Shown here: one piece after another, positions 9,369 through 17,861 of the stretch | Layout: each line of letters begins with the position of its first letter | How positions within the stretch are numbered: position 1 is the stretch's first letter | NCBI RefSeq assembly: GCF_017798165.1 | Contig: NZ_CP059068.1 | Coordinates: 4,216,001 to 4,280,000 of the forward strand | DNA: 64,000 nucleotides | Direction: 5' to 3' | Source of the DNA: Rhodoferax sp. AJA081-3 | GTDB lineage: Bacteria; Pseudomonadota; Gammaproteobacteria; Burkholderiales; Burkholderiaceae_C | Notes under the pieces: model-generated | Database searches by the model: none | What the model was told of the DNA's origin: nothing | Seen by the model: the letters and a program-made list of their open reading frames with translations, nothing else | Translations under genes and position numbers: made by a program

Positions 9369-10601
9369 ATGAACCCCGACGCACACAAACTTTGGCTGGC
9401 CCCGCAATGGGCTTTTGCGGTTTTGCTGGCCCTCTTGGGCATGTTGGGGCCTTTCTCCATCGACACCTATTTGCCGGCCTTTGCTGACATTGCGCGGTCG
9501 CTGGACGCGACACCGGTGCAGATGCAGCAGACGTTGTCGGCCTACCTGTTTGGTTTTGCCTTCATGAGCCTGTTCCATGGCGCCATCTCCGACAGCTTTG
9601 GCCGTAGGCCCGTGGTGTTGTGGGGCCTGGCGGCCTTTACCGTGGCCTCGGCAGGTTGTGCGTTGTCGCACAGCATTGGTCAGCTGATCTTTTTCCGCGC
9701 CATGCAAGGCCTGTCCACCGGCGCCGGCATTGTGGTGTCGCGTGCGGTGATACGTGACATGTTTCCGCCCTCGCAGGCGCAAAAGGTCATGAGCCAGGTC
9801 ACCATCTTTTTTGGTGTGGCCCCGGCCATTGCACCCATGGTGGGCGGCTGGATGCTGGCCCATGTCAACTGGGCGGGCATCTTCTGGTTCTTGACCGGTG
9901 TGGGTGTGGTGCTGTGGGTGGCCATTTACCGGGCGCTGCCGGAGACCCTGCACGTGACGCAGCGCCAAGACTTTCATCCCCGGAACCTGATGGCCGGTTA
10001 CTGGCAACTGGGCTCAGACCCGCGTTTCTTTTTGCTGGCTCTGGCCAGTGGCATACCGTTTAATGGCATGTTTTTGTACATCCTCAGCGCGCCGGTGTTT
10101 CTGGGGGAGCATTTGCAACTGGCACCGCAAGAGTTTTTCTGGTGTTTCCTGATCACCATTGGCGGCATCATGGGTGGCGCTATGGTCAGCGGGCGGGTGG
10201 CGGGCAAGATCACGCCCACACGGCAGATACGCATAGGCTTTTCCATCATGCTGGTCATTGCGGTGGTGAACCTGGTTGCCAATCTGCTGTTCAAGGCCCA
10301 TGTGAGCTGGGCGCTGTTGCCCTTGGGCATCTTTTCGTTTGGCTGGGCGCTGATGGTGCCCGTGGTCACGCTCCTGGTGCTGGACCTGCACCCGGACCGC
10401 CGGGGCATGGCGTCGAGCCTGCAGATGTTTGTGGGCTCCACGGCCAACGGCATTGTCGCCGGGGTGATCTCGCCGCTGGTCATGCACTCCACGGTGGCGC
10501 TGGCCGTGTCGTCCCTGCTGATGCTGAGCCTGGGGCTGGTGGCGTGGACCTATATTCGCCACCGCTGGCCCACAATCGGGCATACCATTGCGCATGGCTA
10601 G
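9369..10601 (+). CDS. Bcr/CflA family multidrug efflux MFS transporter
   Basis: A 410-residue proton-driven exporter of the major facilitator superfamily with about twelve membrane helices. The first helix ends in GPFSIDTYLPAF, which is diagnostic of the Bcr/CflA drug-resistance subfamily. The loop 2-3 motif GAISDSFGRRPV is the MFS signature. R-A-x-Q-G in FFRAMQGLSTGAGIVVSRAVIRD matches the fourth and fifth helices of Bcr. The last codons overlap the start of the diguanylate cyclase gene by 8 bp. Substrates in the family include bicyclomycin, sulfonamides and cysteine; none can be assigned here. Confidence 0.9.
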   Translation: MNPDAHKLWLAPQWAFAVLLALLGMLGPFSIDTYLPAFADIARSLDATPVQMQQTLSAYLFGFAFMSLFHGAISDSFGRRPVVLWGLAAFTVASAGCALSHSIGQLIFFRAMQGLSTGAGIVVSRAVIRDMFPPSQAQKVMSQVTIFFGVAPAIAPMVGGWMLAHVNWAGIFWFLTGVGVVLWVAIYRALPETLHVTQRQDFHPRNLMAGYWQLGSDPRFFLLALASGIPFNGMFLYILSAPVFLGEHLQLAPQEFFWCFLITIGGIMGGAMVSGRVAGKITPTRQIRIGFSIMLVIAVVNLVANLLFKAHVSWALLPLGIFSFGWALMVPVVTLLVLDLHPDRRGMASSLQMFVGSTANGIVAGVISPLVMHSTVALAVSSLLMLSLGLVAWTYIRHRWPTIGHTIAHG

Positions 10602-12639
10602 GCCCCTCAAGCCCCTTGTTTGTCTTCTTGCCACACTGCTGGTCTGGCACGGCGCTGTCTTTGGCCAGCAGGAGACCCTGGACCGTATCGATGCGGTGTA
10701 TGGCCTGTCCCAGCGCAACAATACCGAGGCGCTGGCGCAGATCCGCACACTGGGTGAACAGCTGTCCCCCACCACGCCCTATGTGGTGCAGCGCGAATAC
10801 CTCATCACGCGGATCGACCTGGAGCTGGACTCTGGCTTGAATGACGCTGCCAAGGTTTCTATTGCCAAGCTGCTGGCCTTGGCCCGGGCCCAGCCCAAGC
10901 CGGATGACACAGGCTTGGCGATGGGTATGGGCTTTGAAGCCTCGGTCATGGTCTTGGCCGCACAACATGCTGGCGCCATCCTCAAGCTCGATGAAGCCCG
11001 GCCCTTTGCAGAGCGGTCTGGCGACGCGGTTGCGCTGGGGCAGCATTACCGGATATTGGGTACAGCCCAGTTATCCACCGGCAAGTTTGAGCCCGCCCTG
11101 GAGAGTTACCTCAAAAGCCTGCAATACGCGGACCAGCAAACCCGCCATCCCAAACAATCGCGCCTGCGATCACTCAACGGCCTGAGTAATGTGTATGCGG
11201 CGATGAAGAACCACGAGAAAACGCTGGTTGTCATCGATGAGGCGTTGGCGCTGGCCACCGAGCTGGACTCCCGCAAGATGTTGGCCACGCTCTACCTCAA
11301 CCAGGGTGGTGAATTTGCGGAGATGGGGCGCCATGCGGACTATGCGGCGGCCAACGCGAAGGCCCTCAAGATCAGCCGCGAAAGTGGCTTGGTTACCGTG
11401 GAAGCCACCATCCTCAACAACATGGGTGATGCGTATTTGCGCAGCCGCGACTACCCCAAGGCCGAACAGCTGGCGCGCCAGGCCCTGGCCAAATACCGCG
11501 AGATCGATGACCGCGGCGGCCTGATCACGGCGCAATGCAATATCGGTTTTGCGCTGATGGGCCAGGGCAAGGTGGCGCAAGGTGCGCAGGAAGTCCGTGC
11601 CGCCCTCACGCTGGCCCGAGAAGCAAACCTACTGGCCGATGAAGAAGACATACTGGGCGAGCTGGGCCGCATGTACGAGCAACTGGGGCTGCACAAGGAT
11701 GCCGTGGCCACCATCCGCGAACAGCAAAAACTCAGCGCGCAACTGTTCCAGGCAGACCGCGAGAAATCGGTCGCCGCCCTGCAAGAGCAGTTTGATACGG
11801 TGCAACGGCAAAAGCAGATCGAACTGCTGGCCCGCGAGAACAGCCTGAAAGACGCCACCATCAGCAACCAGCGCCTGCAGCAAGTCGTCACCCTGTTGGG
11901 GGTCATCGTGACTGTGATGGGTGGTGTGTTTGTGTTTCTGCTGTACCGGCGTGTGCGCAAGACCAACCAGAAGCTGCGCGAGGCCAACAAGCAGCTGGAA
12001 TTCCACGCCGTGCGTGACCCGCTCACTGGTTTGTTCAACCGCCGCTCGTTCTTCGATTTGATGAACCGGCGTGCCGGCGCTACCAATGGCGGACGCCGCG
12101 AAGACGACAACCCCGATGGTCTGATGATTCTGGACATAGACCACTTCAAGAACATCAACGACACCTTGGGCCATGCCGGTGGCGACGCGGTGCTGATCGA
12201 GATCGCCAAGCGCCTGCGCAGCACGGTGCGCGACACCGACATGGTGATGCGCTGGGGCGGCGAAGAGTTTCTGGTATTTTCCCCCAAGGCCAATGCCGCG
12301 CACCTGAAAAGCCTGGCGCAGCGCGTGCTCAACGTGGTGGGCCAGGAGCCCATTGCCGTCGGGGACAAGATGATGACCATCACGGTCACCGGCGGCTTTT
12401 TGTCGCTGCCCTTCTCCGGCCTGTCCGAGACCGATTGCAACTGGGAAAAAGCCATGCAGATCGCCGACATGGCCCTCTACCTGGGCAAGGTCAACGGGCG
12501 CAACCGTGCCTATGGCCTGAACCGTTTGCTGGCGCCGTTTGAGCAGGTCATGCCCGTGCTGGAGCGCGATATCTCGGCTGCGCTGAAAGCCAACATGGTA
12601 GAGCTGGTCGAGGTGCTGGGGCCCACTCCCGCCGGGTAA
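10594..12639 (+). CDS. TPR-repeat membrane diguanylate cyclase (GGDEF)
   Basis: This 681-residue protein is predicted to make cyclic di-GMP from two GTP. It has an N-terminal signal peptide (about 1-25) and a periplasmic array of tetratricopeptide-type helices (about 50-400). A coiled segment leads into one transmembrane helix (about 431-453). The cytoplasmic GGDEF domain starts at RDPLTGLFNRR. The active site GGEEF is at 555-559 and is preceded at the correct distance by the inhibitory site RDTD (546-549), so the enzyme should be active and product-inhibited. The ATG at 10594 lies inside the end of the efflux gene. The periplasmic TPR domain probably senses a protein or peptide partner. Confidence 0.92.
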   Translation: MARPLKPLVCLLATLLVWHGAVFGQQETLDRIDAVYGLSQRNNTEALAQIRTLGEQLSPTTPYVVQREYLITRIDLELDSGLNDAAKVSIAKLLALARAQPKPDDTGLAMGMGFEASVMVLAAQHAGAILKLDEARPFAERSGDAVALGQHYRILGTAQLSTGKFEPALESYLKSLQYADQQTRHPKQSRLRSLNGLSNVYAAMKNHEKTLVVIDEALALATELDSRKMLATLYLNQGGEFAEMGRHADYAAANAKALKISRESGLVTVEATILNNMGDAYLRSRDYPKAEQLARQALAKYREIDDRGGLITAQCNIGFALMGQGKVAQGAQEVRAALTLAREANLLADEEDILGELGRMYEQLGLHKDAVATIREQQKLSAQLFQADREKSVAALQEQFDTVQRQKQIELLARENSLKDATISNQRLQQVVTLLGVIVTVMGGVFVFLLYRRVRKTNQKLREANKQLEFHAVRDPLTGLFNRRSFFDLMNRRAGATNGGRREDDNPDGLMILDIDHFKNINDTLGHAGGDAVLIEIAKRLRSTVRDTDMVMRWGGEEFLVFSPKANAAHLKSLAQRVLNVVGQEPIAVGDKMMTITVTGGFLSLPFSGLSETDCNWEKAMQIADMALYLGKVNGRNRAYGLNRLLAPFEQVMPVLERDISAALKANMVELVEVLGPTPAG

Positions 12640-12683
12640 AAAACGGCCGCTAGGCCCCGCCCACAAACGCTGGCATAGGCGTA

Positions 12684-12703
12684 TACTGTACACAAATACA
12701 GTT
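12684..12703 (+). promoter_or_regulatory. LexA (SOS) box upstream of imuA
   Basis: The site matches the proteobacterial LexA consensus TACTG-N10-CAGTA in all but the last base: CTG at 12686-12688, ten bases, CAG at 12699-12701. It ends 17 bp before the imuA ATG, so LexA would cover the promoter. No clear Shine-Dalgarno sequence follows. Confidence 0.88.
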
Positions 12704-12720
12704 AAAAGAATGCGTCACCC

Positions 12721-13440
12721 ATGCCTGCCTCAGCCCCATTGCCCTCCTGGAAGGGCGTCCACGCCGACGTCTGGCAGGCCGATGCGCTGGCCAGCGCAGC
12801 CGGAAGGGTGTTGGCCACGGGCGACGCCGCGTTAGACGCCCAGTTACCCGGCGGCGGCTGGCCCCTGGGGGCCCTGAGCGAAATCCTGCAGCCCCCCGGC
12901 GTGCACAACGAATGGCGCCTGCTGCTGCCGGCGCTGGCCCGTAGCGGCACCGGTGCCGTGGTGCTGGTGGGGGCACCGCACCTGCCGTTTGGCCCCGCGC
13001 TGGGGGCGCAAGGTTTGTTACCCCAGCGTCTGTTGTGGGTGGCCGCGCCAGAAGGGGCCAAAGCAGGTGTTAAGGGCGGCGCACAACGCCTGTGGGCCAC
13101 TGAACAAGCCCTGCGCTGCGCCGATGTGGACGCCGTGCTGGCCTGGCTGGTGCAGGTGCGGCCCGAGCAGTTGCGCCGCCTGCAGATGGCCGCGGCCGAA
13201 TACAACAAGCTGCTCTTTGTGCTGCGCCCCGAGCAGGCGCAACACGAATCCTCGCCCGCCGTGTTGCGCCTGTGGGCAGCCCCTTCGGAAGACGGGGCCG
13301 ACACGCTGGAGGTGCGCACCCTCAAACGCCGTGGCCCGCCCATGGAGCAGTCCTTGCATTTGAGCGCCCGCACGGCGCTGCTGGCGTGTTTGCTAAAAGC
13401 GAGCAACGATGCACTGGATCGCACTGCAGCCCAGGCCTGA
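12721..13440 (+). CDS. imuA: Translesion DNA synthesis-associated protein ImuA
   Basis: A 239-residue RecA/SulA-like accessory protein of the ImuA-ImuB-DnaE2 mutasome, which allows error-prone replication past DNA damage. The family pattern is visible: LDAQLPGGGWPLGALSEIL near the N-terminus, VLVGAPHLPFGPALGAQGL where RecA has its P-loop region (no functional Walker A is seen), and PEQLRRLQMAAAE in the middle. The gene is behind a LexA box and overlaps imuB by 32 bp, so the two are co-transcribed. dnaE2 is not next to it, as it is in many relatives, but 16 kb downstream. Confidence 0.9.
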   Translation: MPASAPLPSWKGVHADVWQADALASAAGRVLATGDAALDAQLPGGGWPLGALSEILQPPGVHNEWRLLLPALARSGTGAVVLVGAPHLPFGPALGAQGLLPQRLLWVAAPEGAKAGVKGGAQRLWATEQALRCADVDAVLAWLVQVRPEQLRRLQMAAAEYNKLLFVLRPEQAQHESSPAVLRLWAAPSEDGADTLEVRTLKRRGPPMEQSLHLSARTALLACLLKASNDALDRTAAQA

Positions 13441-14821
13441 AGCCCCCGGCACCGAAGCAGGGGTGGACCCGCACAGCGCCTGGGCCTGGTGGGCGCTGCA
13501 GTTCACCCCGCTGGTGGCGCGGGTGGAGGCCGCGCTGCTGCTGGAAGTGTCCGCCAGCGTCCGCCTGTTTGGTGGTGGTGATGCTCTGCTGGCCCAATTA
13601 CTTAAGCCAAATTGGCCTCTAGCCCCCGTCGAATATGCCCAAGGTGCTACATCTTTAGTAGCGTTTGGGCGCTTGCAGCTTGCCAGCACCTCGGATAGCG
13701 ACCACGCCGCCATTGCGGCTACCAGCACCTTACCCGCAGACGCCTTGCCCCTGCACACCCTAGTCGCCGCACGCGCGCACCTGCACACACTGGCCCGCCT
13801 GGGCCTGACCACCTGGGGGCAACTGCGTGCCTTGCCACGCGGGGGCGTGGTGCGCCGCTTTGGCGCGGGCCTGGTGGACGCGCTGGACTGTGCCTATGGC
13901 CAGCAGGCCGAGGTCTATCCGTGGTTGACCCTGCCCGATGTGTTTGATGCGCCGCTGGAGCTGCTGTCCAGCGTGGAGAACGCCTCGGCCCTGCTGTTCG
14001 GCGCACGCCGCCTGCTGGCGCAATTGCAACTGTGGCTGCGCGCACGCCAGCGGGGTGTACTGGCCCTCGAATTGTTGTGGGAGCTGGACGCCCGGCGCTC
14101 CAACGCCGCGCATATCGACGCCCACCACAGCGGCGGCGCGCGGGGTCGCCTGGTGCTGCGCACCGCCCAGCCCACGCAAGACATGCAGCATCTGGCGCGC
14201 CTGCTGGGTGAACAGTTGGCCCAGGTCACACTGCCCGCACCCGTGCTGCACCTGCGCCTGCGCTCCCTGCAGACCCAGCCGCTGGCGGGCGAGAGCATCA
14301 GCCTGCTGCCCGAAGATGTGCGCCACGGCGACAGCCTGCACCAACTGCTGGAGCGCCTGAGCGCGCGCCTGGGGCCACAGCTGGTGCGCAGCATCTCCTT
14401 GCATGCCGACCACCGGCCCGAGCGTATGCAGTGTTGGCAGGCGGCTGCCGATGTGCCAAGCACCGGTGCCAAGAAAGGTTTACCACTTGCTACTAAATCA
14501 GTAGCAATAACGTCATATTCCACGAGGGTCAAGGGGTTAAATGGCTTGGATGGTCTGCCCCCCATGGCCCTCTACCCCAGCTGGCTGCTGGCCACCCCGT
14601 TGCGCCTGACGGTGCACCAGGGCCTGCCGCAACACGAGGGTGGCCCGTTGACGCTGCTGGCAGGGCCGCAGCGGCTAGAAGCAGGCTGGCTCGACGGCGA
14701 CGCCCACTGTGCGCTGCGCGACTACTACGTGGCCCGCAGCGCGGTGGCGGGGCTGGTGTGGTTGTATTGCGAGCGCTTGAGCGGGCAGGCCTGCTGGTAT
14801 CTGCATGGGCTGTATGCGTAG
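13409..14821 (+). CDS. imuB: ImuB, catalytically inactive Y-family polymerase-like protein
   Basis: A 470-residue Y-family polymerase homologue that acts as a docking hub linking ImuA, DnaE2 and the beta clamp. It has the N-terminal WxALxxTP region (WWALQFTPLVARVEAALLLE), the VRLFGGGDALLAQL segment and a little-finger-like C-terminal part (GLPLHEGG-like block QGLPQHEGGPLTLLAGPQR). The acidic catalytic triad of active Y polymerases is not evident, as expected for ImuB. Two copies of the dispersed hairpin repeat are built into the frame, encoding residues of about 68-85 and 361-377; both stretches look unlike polymerase sequence. The start is an ATG inside imuA; a further upstream start was not needed. 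Confidence 0.87.
   Translation: MHWIALQPRPEAPGTEAGVDPHSAWAWWALQFTPLVARVEAALLLEVSASVRLFGGGDALLAQLLKPNWPLAPVEYAQGATSLVAFGRLQLASTSDSDHAAIAATSTLPADALPLHTLVAARAHLHTLARLGLTTWGQLRALPRGGVVRRFGAGLVDALDCAYGQQAEVYPWLTLPDVFDAPLELLSSVENASALLFGARRLLAQLQLWLRARQRGVLALELLWELDARRSNAAHIDAHHSGGARGRLVLRTAQPTQDMQHLARLLGEQLAQVTLPAPVLHLRLRSLQTQPLAGESISLLPEDVRHGDSLHQLLERLSARLGPQLVRSISLHADHRPERMQCWQAAADVPSTGAKKGLPLATKSVAITSYSTRVKGLNGLDGLPPMALYPSWLLATPLRLTVHQGLPQHEGGPLTLLAGPQRLEAGWLDGDAHCALRDYYVARSAVAGLVWLYCERLSGQACWYLHGLYA
13609..13662 (-). repeat. Dispersed hairpin repeat, copy 2 (inside imuB)
   Basis: On the minus strand this copy reads GCTACTAAAGATGTAGC, spacer, then TTCGACGGGGGCTAGAGG, one of the clearest copies in the window. 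It is read through in frame by imuB and adds about 18 codons (near residues 68-85). Confidence 0.85.
14489..14538 (+). repeat. Dispersed hairpin repeat, copy 3 (inside imuB, diverged core)
   Basis: The hairpin GCTACTAAATCAGTAGC is perfect, but the core has decayed to TTCCACGAGGGTCAAGGGG. It is read in frame in imuB (about residues 361-377). The orientation is opposite to copy 2 in the same gene. Confidence 0.65.
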
Positions 14822-14977
14822 ACTTCACCAGTACGGGTGGTGCCAAGAACGGCTGAGCCCACTGCATGGACCCGTGTGGTGTCGTGCAAAATGGAGCGCC
14901 GCAGGGGTCTGAATCAAGGTTCGAGTCCAAGCCGAAAGGCAAAACCCCCGGCACTTGCCACACTACAAGTCCATCAC

Positions 14978-16129
14978 ATGAAAATTAGCATTCACAAGTT
15001 GTCCCGTTCCATGGCGTTGGTCGCCATGGCATTTGCGTCAGTCCACTCGCATGCGGTCGACGCATTTGACTCCAAAGACGGGCTGTTGACTTTGGACAGG
15101 GTCAAGGTAGGCGGAACAACCTTCCGCAGCATTGTTGCGACCGTGAATGCCTACACGCTGGTCGGGGTGGCAGGCGGAGCACCCGTCGAAAATACCTTTG
15201 ATACCACCACCAACACATTGGTGATGGGCGAAGTTGCACACGAGGGAGTGACGTACAACAACGTCACCGTAGTGCTCAGAACGTTTACCTTGCGCAGTTC
15301 GGGCAATACTGTCATAGGCAGTTCCACACTCGCCACGCATCAGTTCACGGGCGAGATGGCTGGCTACTTCAATGCTTTGAACCGTTACCGCACGCAGTGC
15401 GGCATTGAAGCGTTGGCCGAAAACACCGTATTGGATGGCATTGCCCCGTCGGTGGGAACGGCTACAACGCCCTCCACATTGGCCTCCGGCGCTGGTTACC
15501 CAAGCTGGTCAACGGTCGGCGCCGTATCGAGTACTTACCTGAGCAATTCAAGCAACGCGGCTTTGGTAGGGGAGTACGAACTGCAAATCGCCTTGATGGA
15601 CCCGGCAGCCATGCTCACACTGATGCGTCCATACACACAGATTGGCATGGCGTCGAGTCTGGGCAATGGCGCAGTCAATCAACGGGGCGCGAAAGTCGTA
15701 TTGGGCACGCCGGTATCGCGGAATATGCCAGGCGTGGTGACCTTCCCCTGCGCGAATACAACGGATATTGCACCCTTCGACCCCGCAAACACTGGCAGCG
15801 TCAGCTATGTAGGCCCCGTCTATGGACAGTTCAATGATGACCATCTTGTAACGGGGGCACAAGGCACGCCAATTGGCGTCTACGCGAATGTAGGTGTGGC
15901 GCTCACCTCTGCCACGGTTACCGCGCGTGGGGGCACGTCAGTGCCTGTGAAACTTAAATCAGGGACGATGGTGTATCCCACCGAGGGTTATGTATGGCCG
16001 CAAGCAAAGTTGCTGCCTAACACGACATATGACGTCGTGATTAACGGTACGTTGGGTGGAAGCTATAACTTCACCAAGCGCTTTGCGTTCAAAACAGGTG
16101 CAGCAATTCCCGAGCAAAATTTGCCGTAA
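14978..16129 (+). CDS. Secreted protein of unknown function, weak CAP/SCP-like features
   Basis: A 383-residue protein with a clear signal peptide (LSRSMALVAMAFASVHSHA, cleavage near residue 27). Residues of about 125-150 (FNALNRYRTQCGIEALAEN) resemble the first helix of CAP/SCP-domain proteins. The C-terminal part (YPTEGYVWPQAKLLPNTTYDVVINGTL) resembles the beta-sandwich that often follows such domains in bacteria. The histidine-glutamate pattern of a full CAP domain is not visible, so the assignment is tentative. Base composition is visibly less GC-rich and codon use more relaxed than in flanking genes, which may indicate transfer. The ATG at 14978 was chosen because it begins the signal peptide; the frame is open upstream. 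Confidence 0.6.
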   Translation: MKISIHKLSRSMALVAMAFASVHSHAVDAFDSKDGLLTLDRVKVGGTTFRSIVATVNAYTLVGVAGGAPVENTFDTTTNTLVMGEVAHEGVTYNNVTVVLRTFTLRSSGNTVIGSSTLATHQFTGEMAGYFNALNRYRTQCGIEALAENTVLDGIAPSVGTATTPSTLASGAGYPSWSTVGAVSSTYLSNSSNAALVGEYELQIALMDPAAMLTLMRPYTQIGMASSLGNGAVNQRGAKVVLGTPVSRNMPGVVTFPCANTTDIAPFDPANTGSVSYVGPVYGQFNDDHLVTGAQGTPIGVYANVGVALTSATVTARGGTSVPVKLKSGTMVYPTEGYVWPQAKLLPNTTYDVVINGTLGGSYNFTKRFAFKTGAAIPEQNLP

Positions 16130-16238
16130 GCGCCTCGCCCCACATTCGCTGCAACTGCCCCCGGTGTAGCTGCAGTCGCTCGGGTAGAGTCCCTTCTTGG
16201 GGACATGCCCGAGGAGGCGATGGGTACGTCAACTCCGT

Positions 16239-17777
16239 CTAACCCAACCGCAAAGCCGTCAACTCCCGTATCTGCGCCTCACCCGCCAGCCCCACACGCC
16301 CCTGCGTGATCAGCCCGCGCACCAGCTCCATATCCGGCGCCAGGCTGCGGTCCACCATCATGGCGGGTGACACGGAGCGCACAAGCTCCAGAATGCCTTC
16401 CAGCACGGGTGAGCTTTGCAGCGGGCGCAGGAATTCAATGCCCTGGGCGGCAGACAGCAGCTCAATGGCAACGATGTACTCGGTATTGCGCAGCATCTGC
16501 TGCAGGCGCCGCGCGGCGAATGTGGCCATGGAGACATGGTCTTCCTGGTTGGCGGATGTGGGCAGGCTGTCCACACTGGCGGGGTGGGCCAGGGATTTGT
16601 TCTCGGAGGCCAGCGCGGCGGCGGTCACGTGCACGATCATGAAGCCGGAGTTCAGGCCCGGCTCGGGTGTCAAAAAGGCGGGCAGGCGCGACACCACGGT
16701 GTCCACCAGCATGGCAATGCGGCGCTCGGTGATGGCGCCGATTTCGGCGATCACCACAGCCAGCGCATCGGCAGCCAGGGCCACGGGTTCGGCGTGGAAG
16801 TTGCCGCCCGACAGCAGTGTGGCAGATTCGGCAAACACCAGCGGGTTGTCGGTGACCGCATTGGCTTCGCGCAGCAACACGTCGGCGGCGTAGCGCATCT
16901 GGTCCAGGCAGGCGCCCATGACCTGGGGCTGGCAGCGCAGGCAGTAGGGGTCTTGCACGCGGTCGTCGCCTTCCAGGTGTGACTTGCGGATGGCGCTGCC
17001 AATGGCGAGTGCACGGTAGGCTGCGGCGCAGGCGATCTGGCCGGGCTGGCCGCGCACGGCGTGGATGCGGGGGTCGAACGGGCCGTCGCTGCCGCGGGCT
17101 GCGTCCAGCGTCACCGCGCCGGAAATGACGGCGGCTTCAAACAGGCGTTCGGTGGCCAGCAGGGCGTCGATGGCCAAACCGGTGGACACCTGTGTGCCGT
17201 TGATCAATGCAAGGCCTTCCTTGGCCGACAGCTTGATAGGCTCCAGCTTGGCCTGCGCCAGAGCGTCAGCGGCTGGCATGCGCTGGTCTTCAAAAAACAC
17301 TTCGCCTTCGCCGATCAGCGGCAGGCACAGGTGTGCCAAGGGCGCCAGGTCGCCCGATGCGCCGACCGAGCCTTGGCAAGGAATCACCGGAGTGATGCCC
17401 AGGTTGTAAAACGCAAACAAACGGTCAATGACGATCTCGCGGATGCCGGAGTAGCCGCGCGCCAGGCTGGCCGCCTTCATCAGCAGAATCAGGCGCACCA
17501 CGGGTTCGGACATGGGTTCACCCACACCCACCGCGTGGGAGCGCAGCAGGTTCAGTTGCAGGGTTTCCAGATCGGCCTGGGCGATGCGCTGGTTGGCCAG
17601 TTTGCCGAAGCCGGTGTTCACGCCGTAAACGGCATCGCCACCTTGGGCGGCCTTGTGCACCAGGGCCGCACTGGCGCGAATGCCGGGCCGGGCGGCGGGG
17701 TCCAGGGTCAGGGTGGTCTTGCTGGCATGCAGTTCGCGCAGCTGCGCTAGGGTCAGTTCGCCGGGTTGGATGTTCAT
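16239..17777 (-). CDS. hutH: Histidine ammonia-lyase
   Basis: First enzyme of histidine degradation: it removes ammonia from L-histidine to give urocanate in the cytoplasm. The 512-residue protein has the diagnostic YGVNTGFGKLA (51-61) and GSVGASGDLAPLAHL, in which Ala140-Ser141-Gly142 cyclise to the MIO electrophile. It follows hutU by 84 bp in the same direction, and one copy of the dispersed repeat sits between the two genes. Expression presumably comes from the hutU promoter under HutC control. Confidence 0.97.
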   Translation of the reverse strand: MNIQPGELTLAQLRELHASKTTLTLDPAARPGIRASAALVHKAAQGGDAVYGVNTGFGKLANQRIAQADLETLQLNLLRSHAVGVGEPMSEPVVRLILLMKAASLARGYSGIREIVIDRLFAFYNLGITPVIPCQGSVGASGDLAPLAHLCLPLIGEGEVFFEDQRMPAADALAQAKLEPIKLSAKEGLALINGTQVSTGLAIDALLATERLFEAAVISGAVTLDAARGSDGPFDPRIHAVRGQPGQIACAAAYRALAIGSAIRKSHLEGDDRVQDPYCLRCQPQVMGACLDQMRYAADVLLREANAVTDNPLVFAESATLLSGGNFHAEPVALAADALAVVIAEIGAITERRIAMLVDTVVSRLPAFLTPEPGLNSGFMIVHVTAAALASENKSLAHPASVDSLPTSANQEDHVSMATFAARRLQQMLRNTEYIVAIELLSAAQGIEFLRPLQSSPVLEGILELVRSVSPAMMVDRSLAPDMELVRGLITQGRVGLAGEAQIRELTALRLG

Positions 17778-17808
17778 GGTTGTGTGGGCTACGGTGTTGG
17801 AATCAAAT

Positions 17809-17853
17809 GCTACAAAAATACTAGCTATAGGGCTATATTTGACGGGGGCTACG
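17809..17853 (+). repeat. Dispersed hairpin repeat, copy 4 (between hutU and hutH)
   Basis: This copy reads GCTACAAAAATACTAGC, then TTTGACGGGGGCTACG. It lies in the hutU-hutH intergenic space and would be transcribed within the operon. Confidence 0.8.
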
Positions 17854-17861
17854 TGTGATTT

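Noticed and set aside
14915..14945. GGTTCGAGTCC resembling a tRNA T-loop
   Set aside because: The flanking bases do not form a 5-bp T-stem and no acceptor, D or anticodon stem can be built around it.
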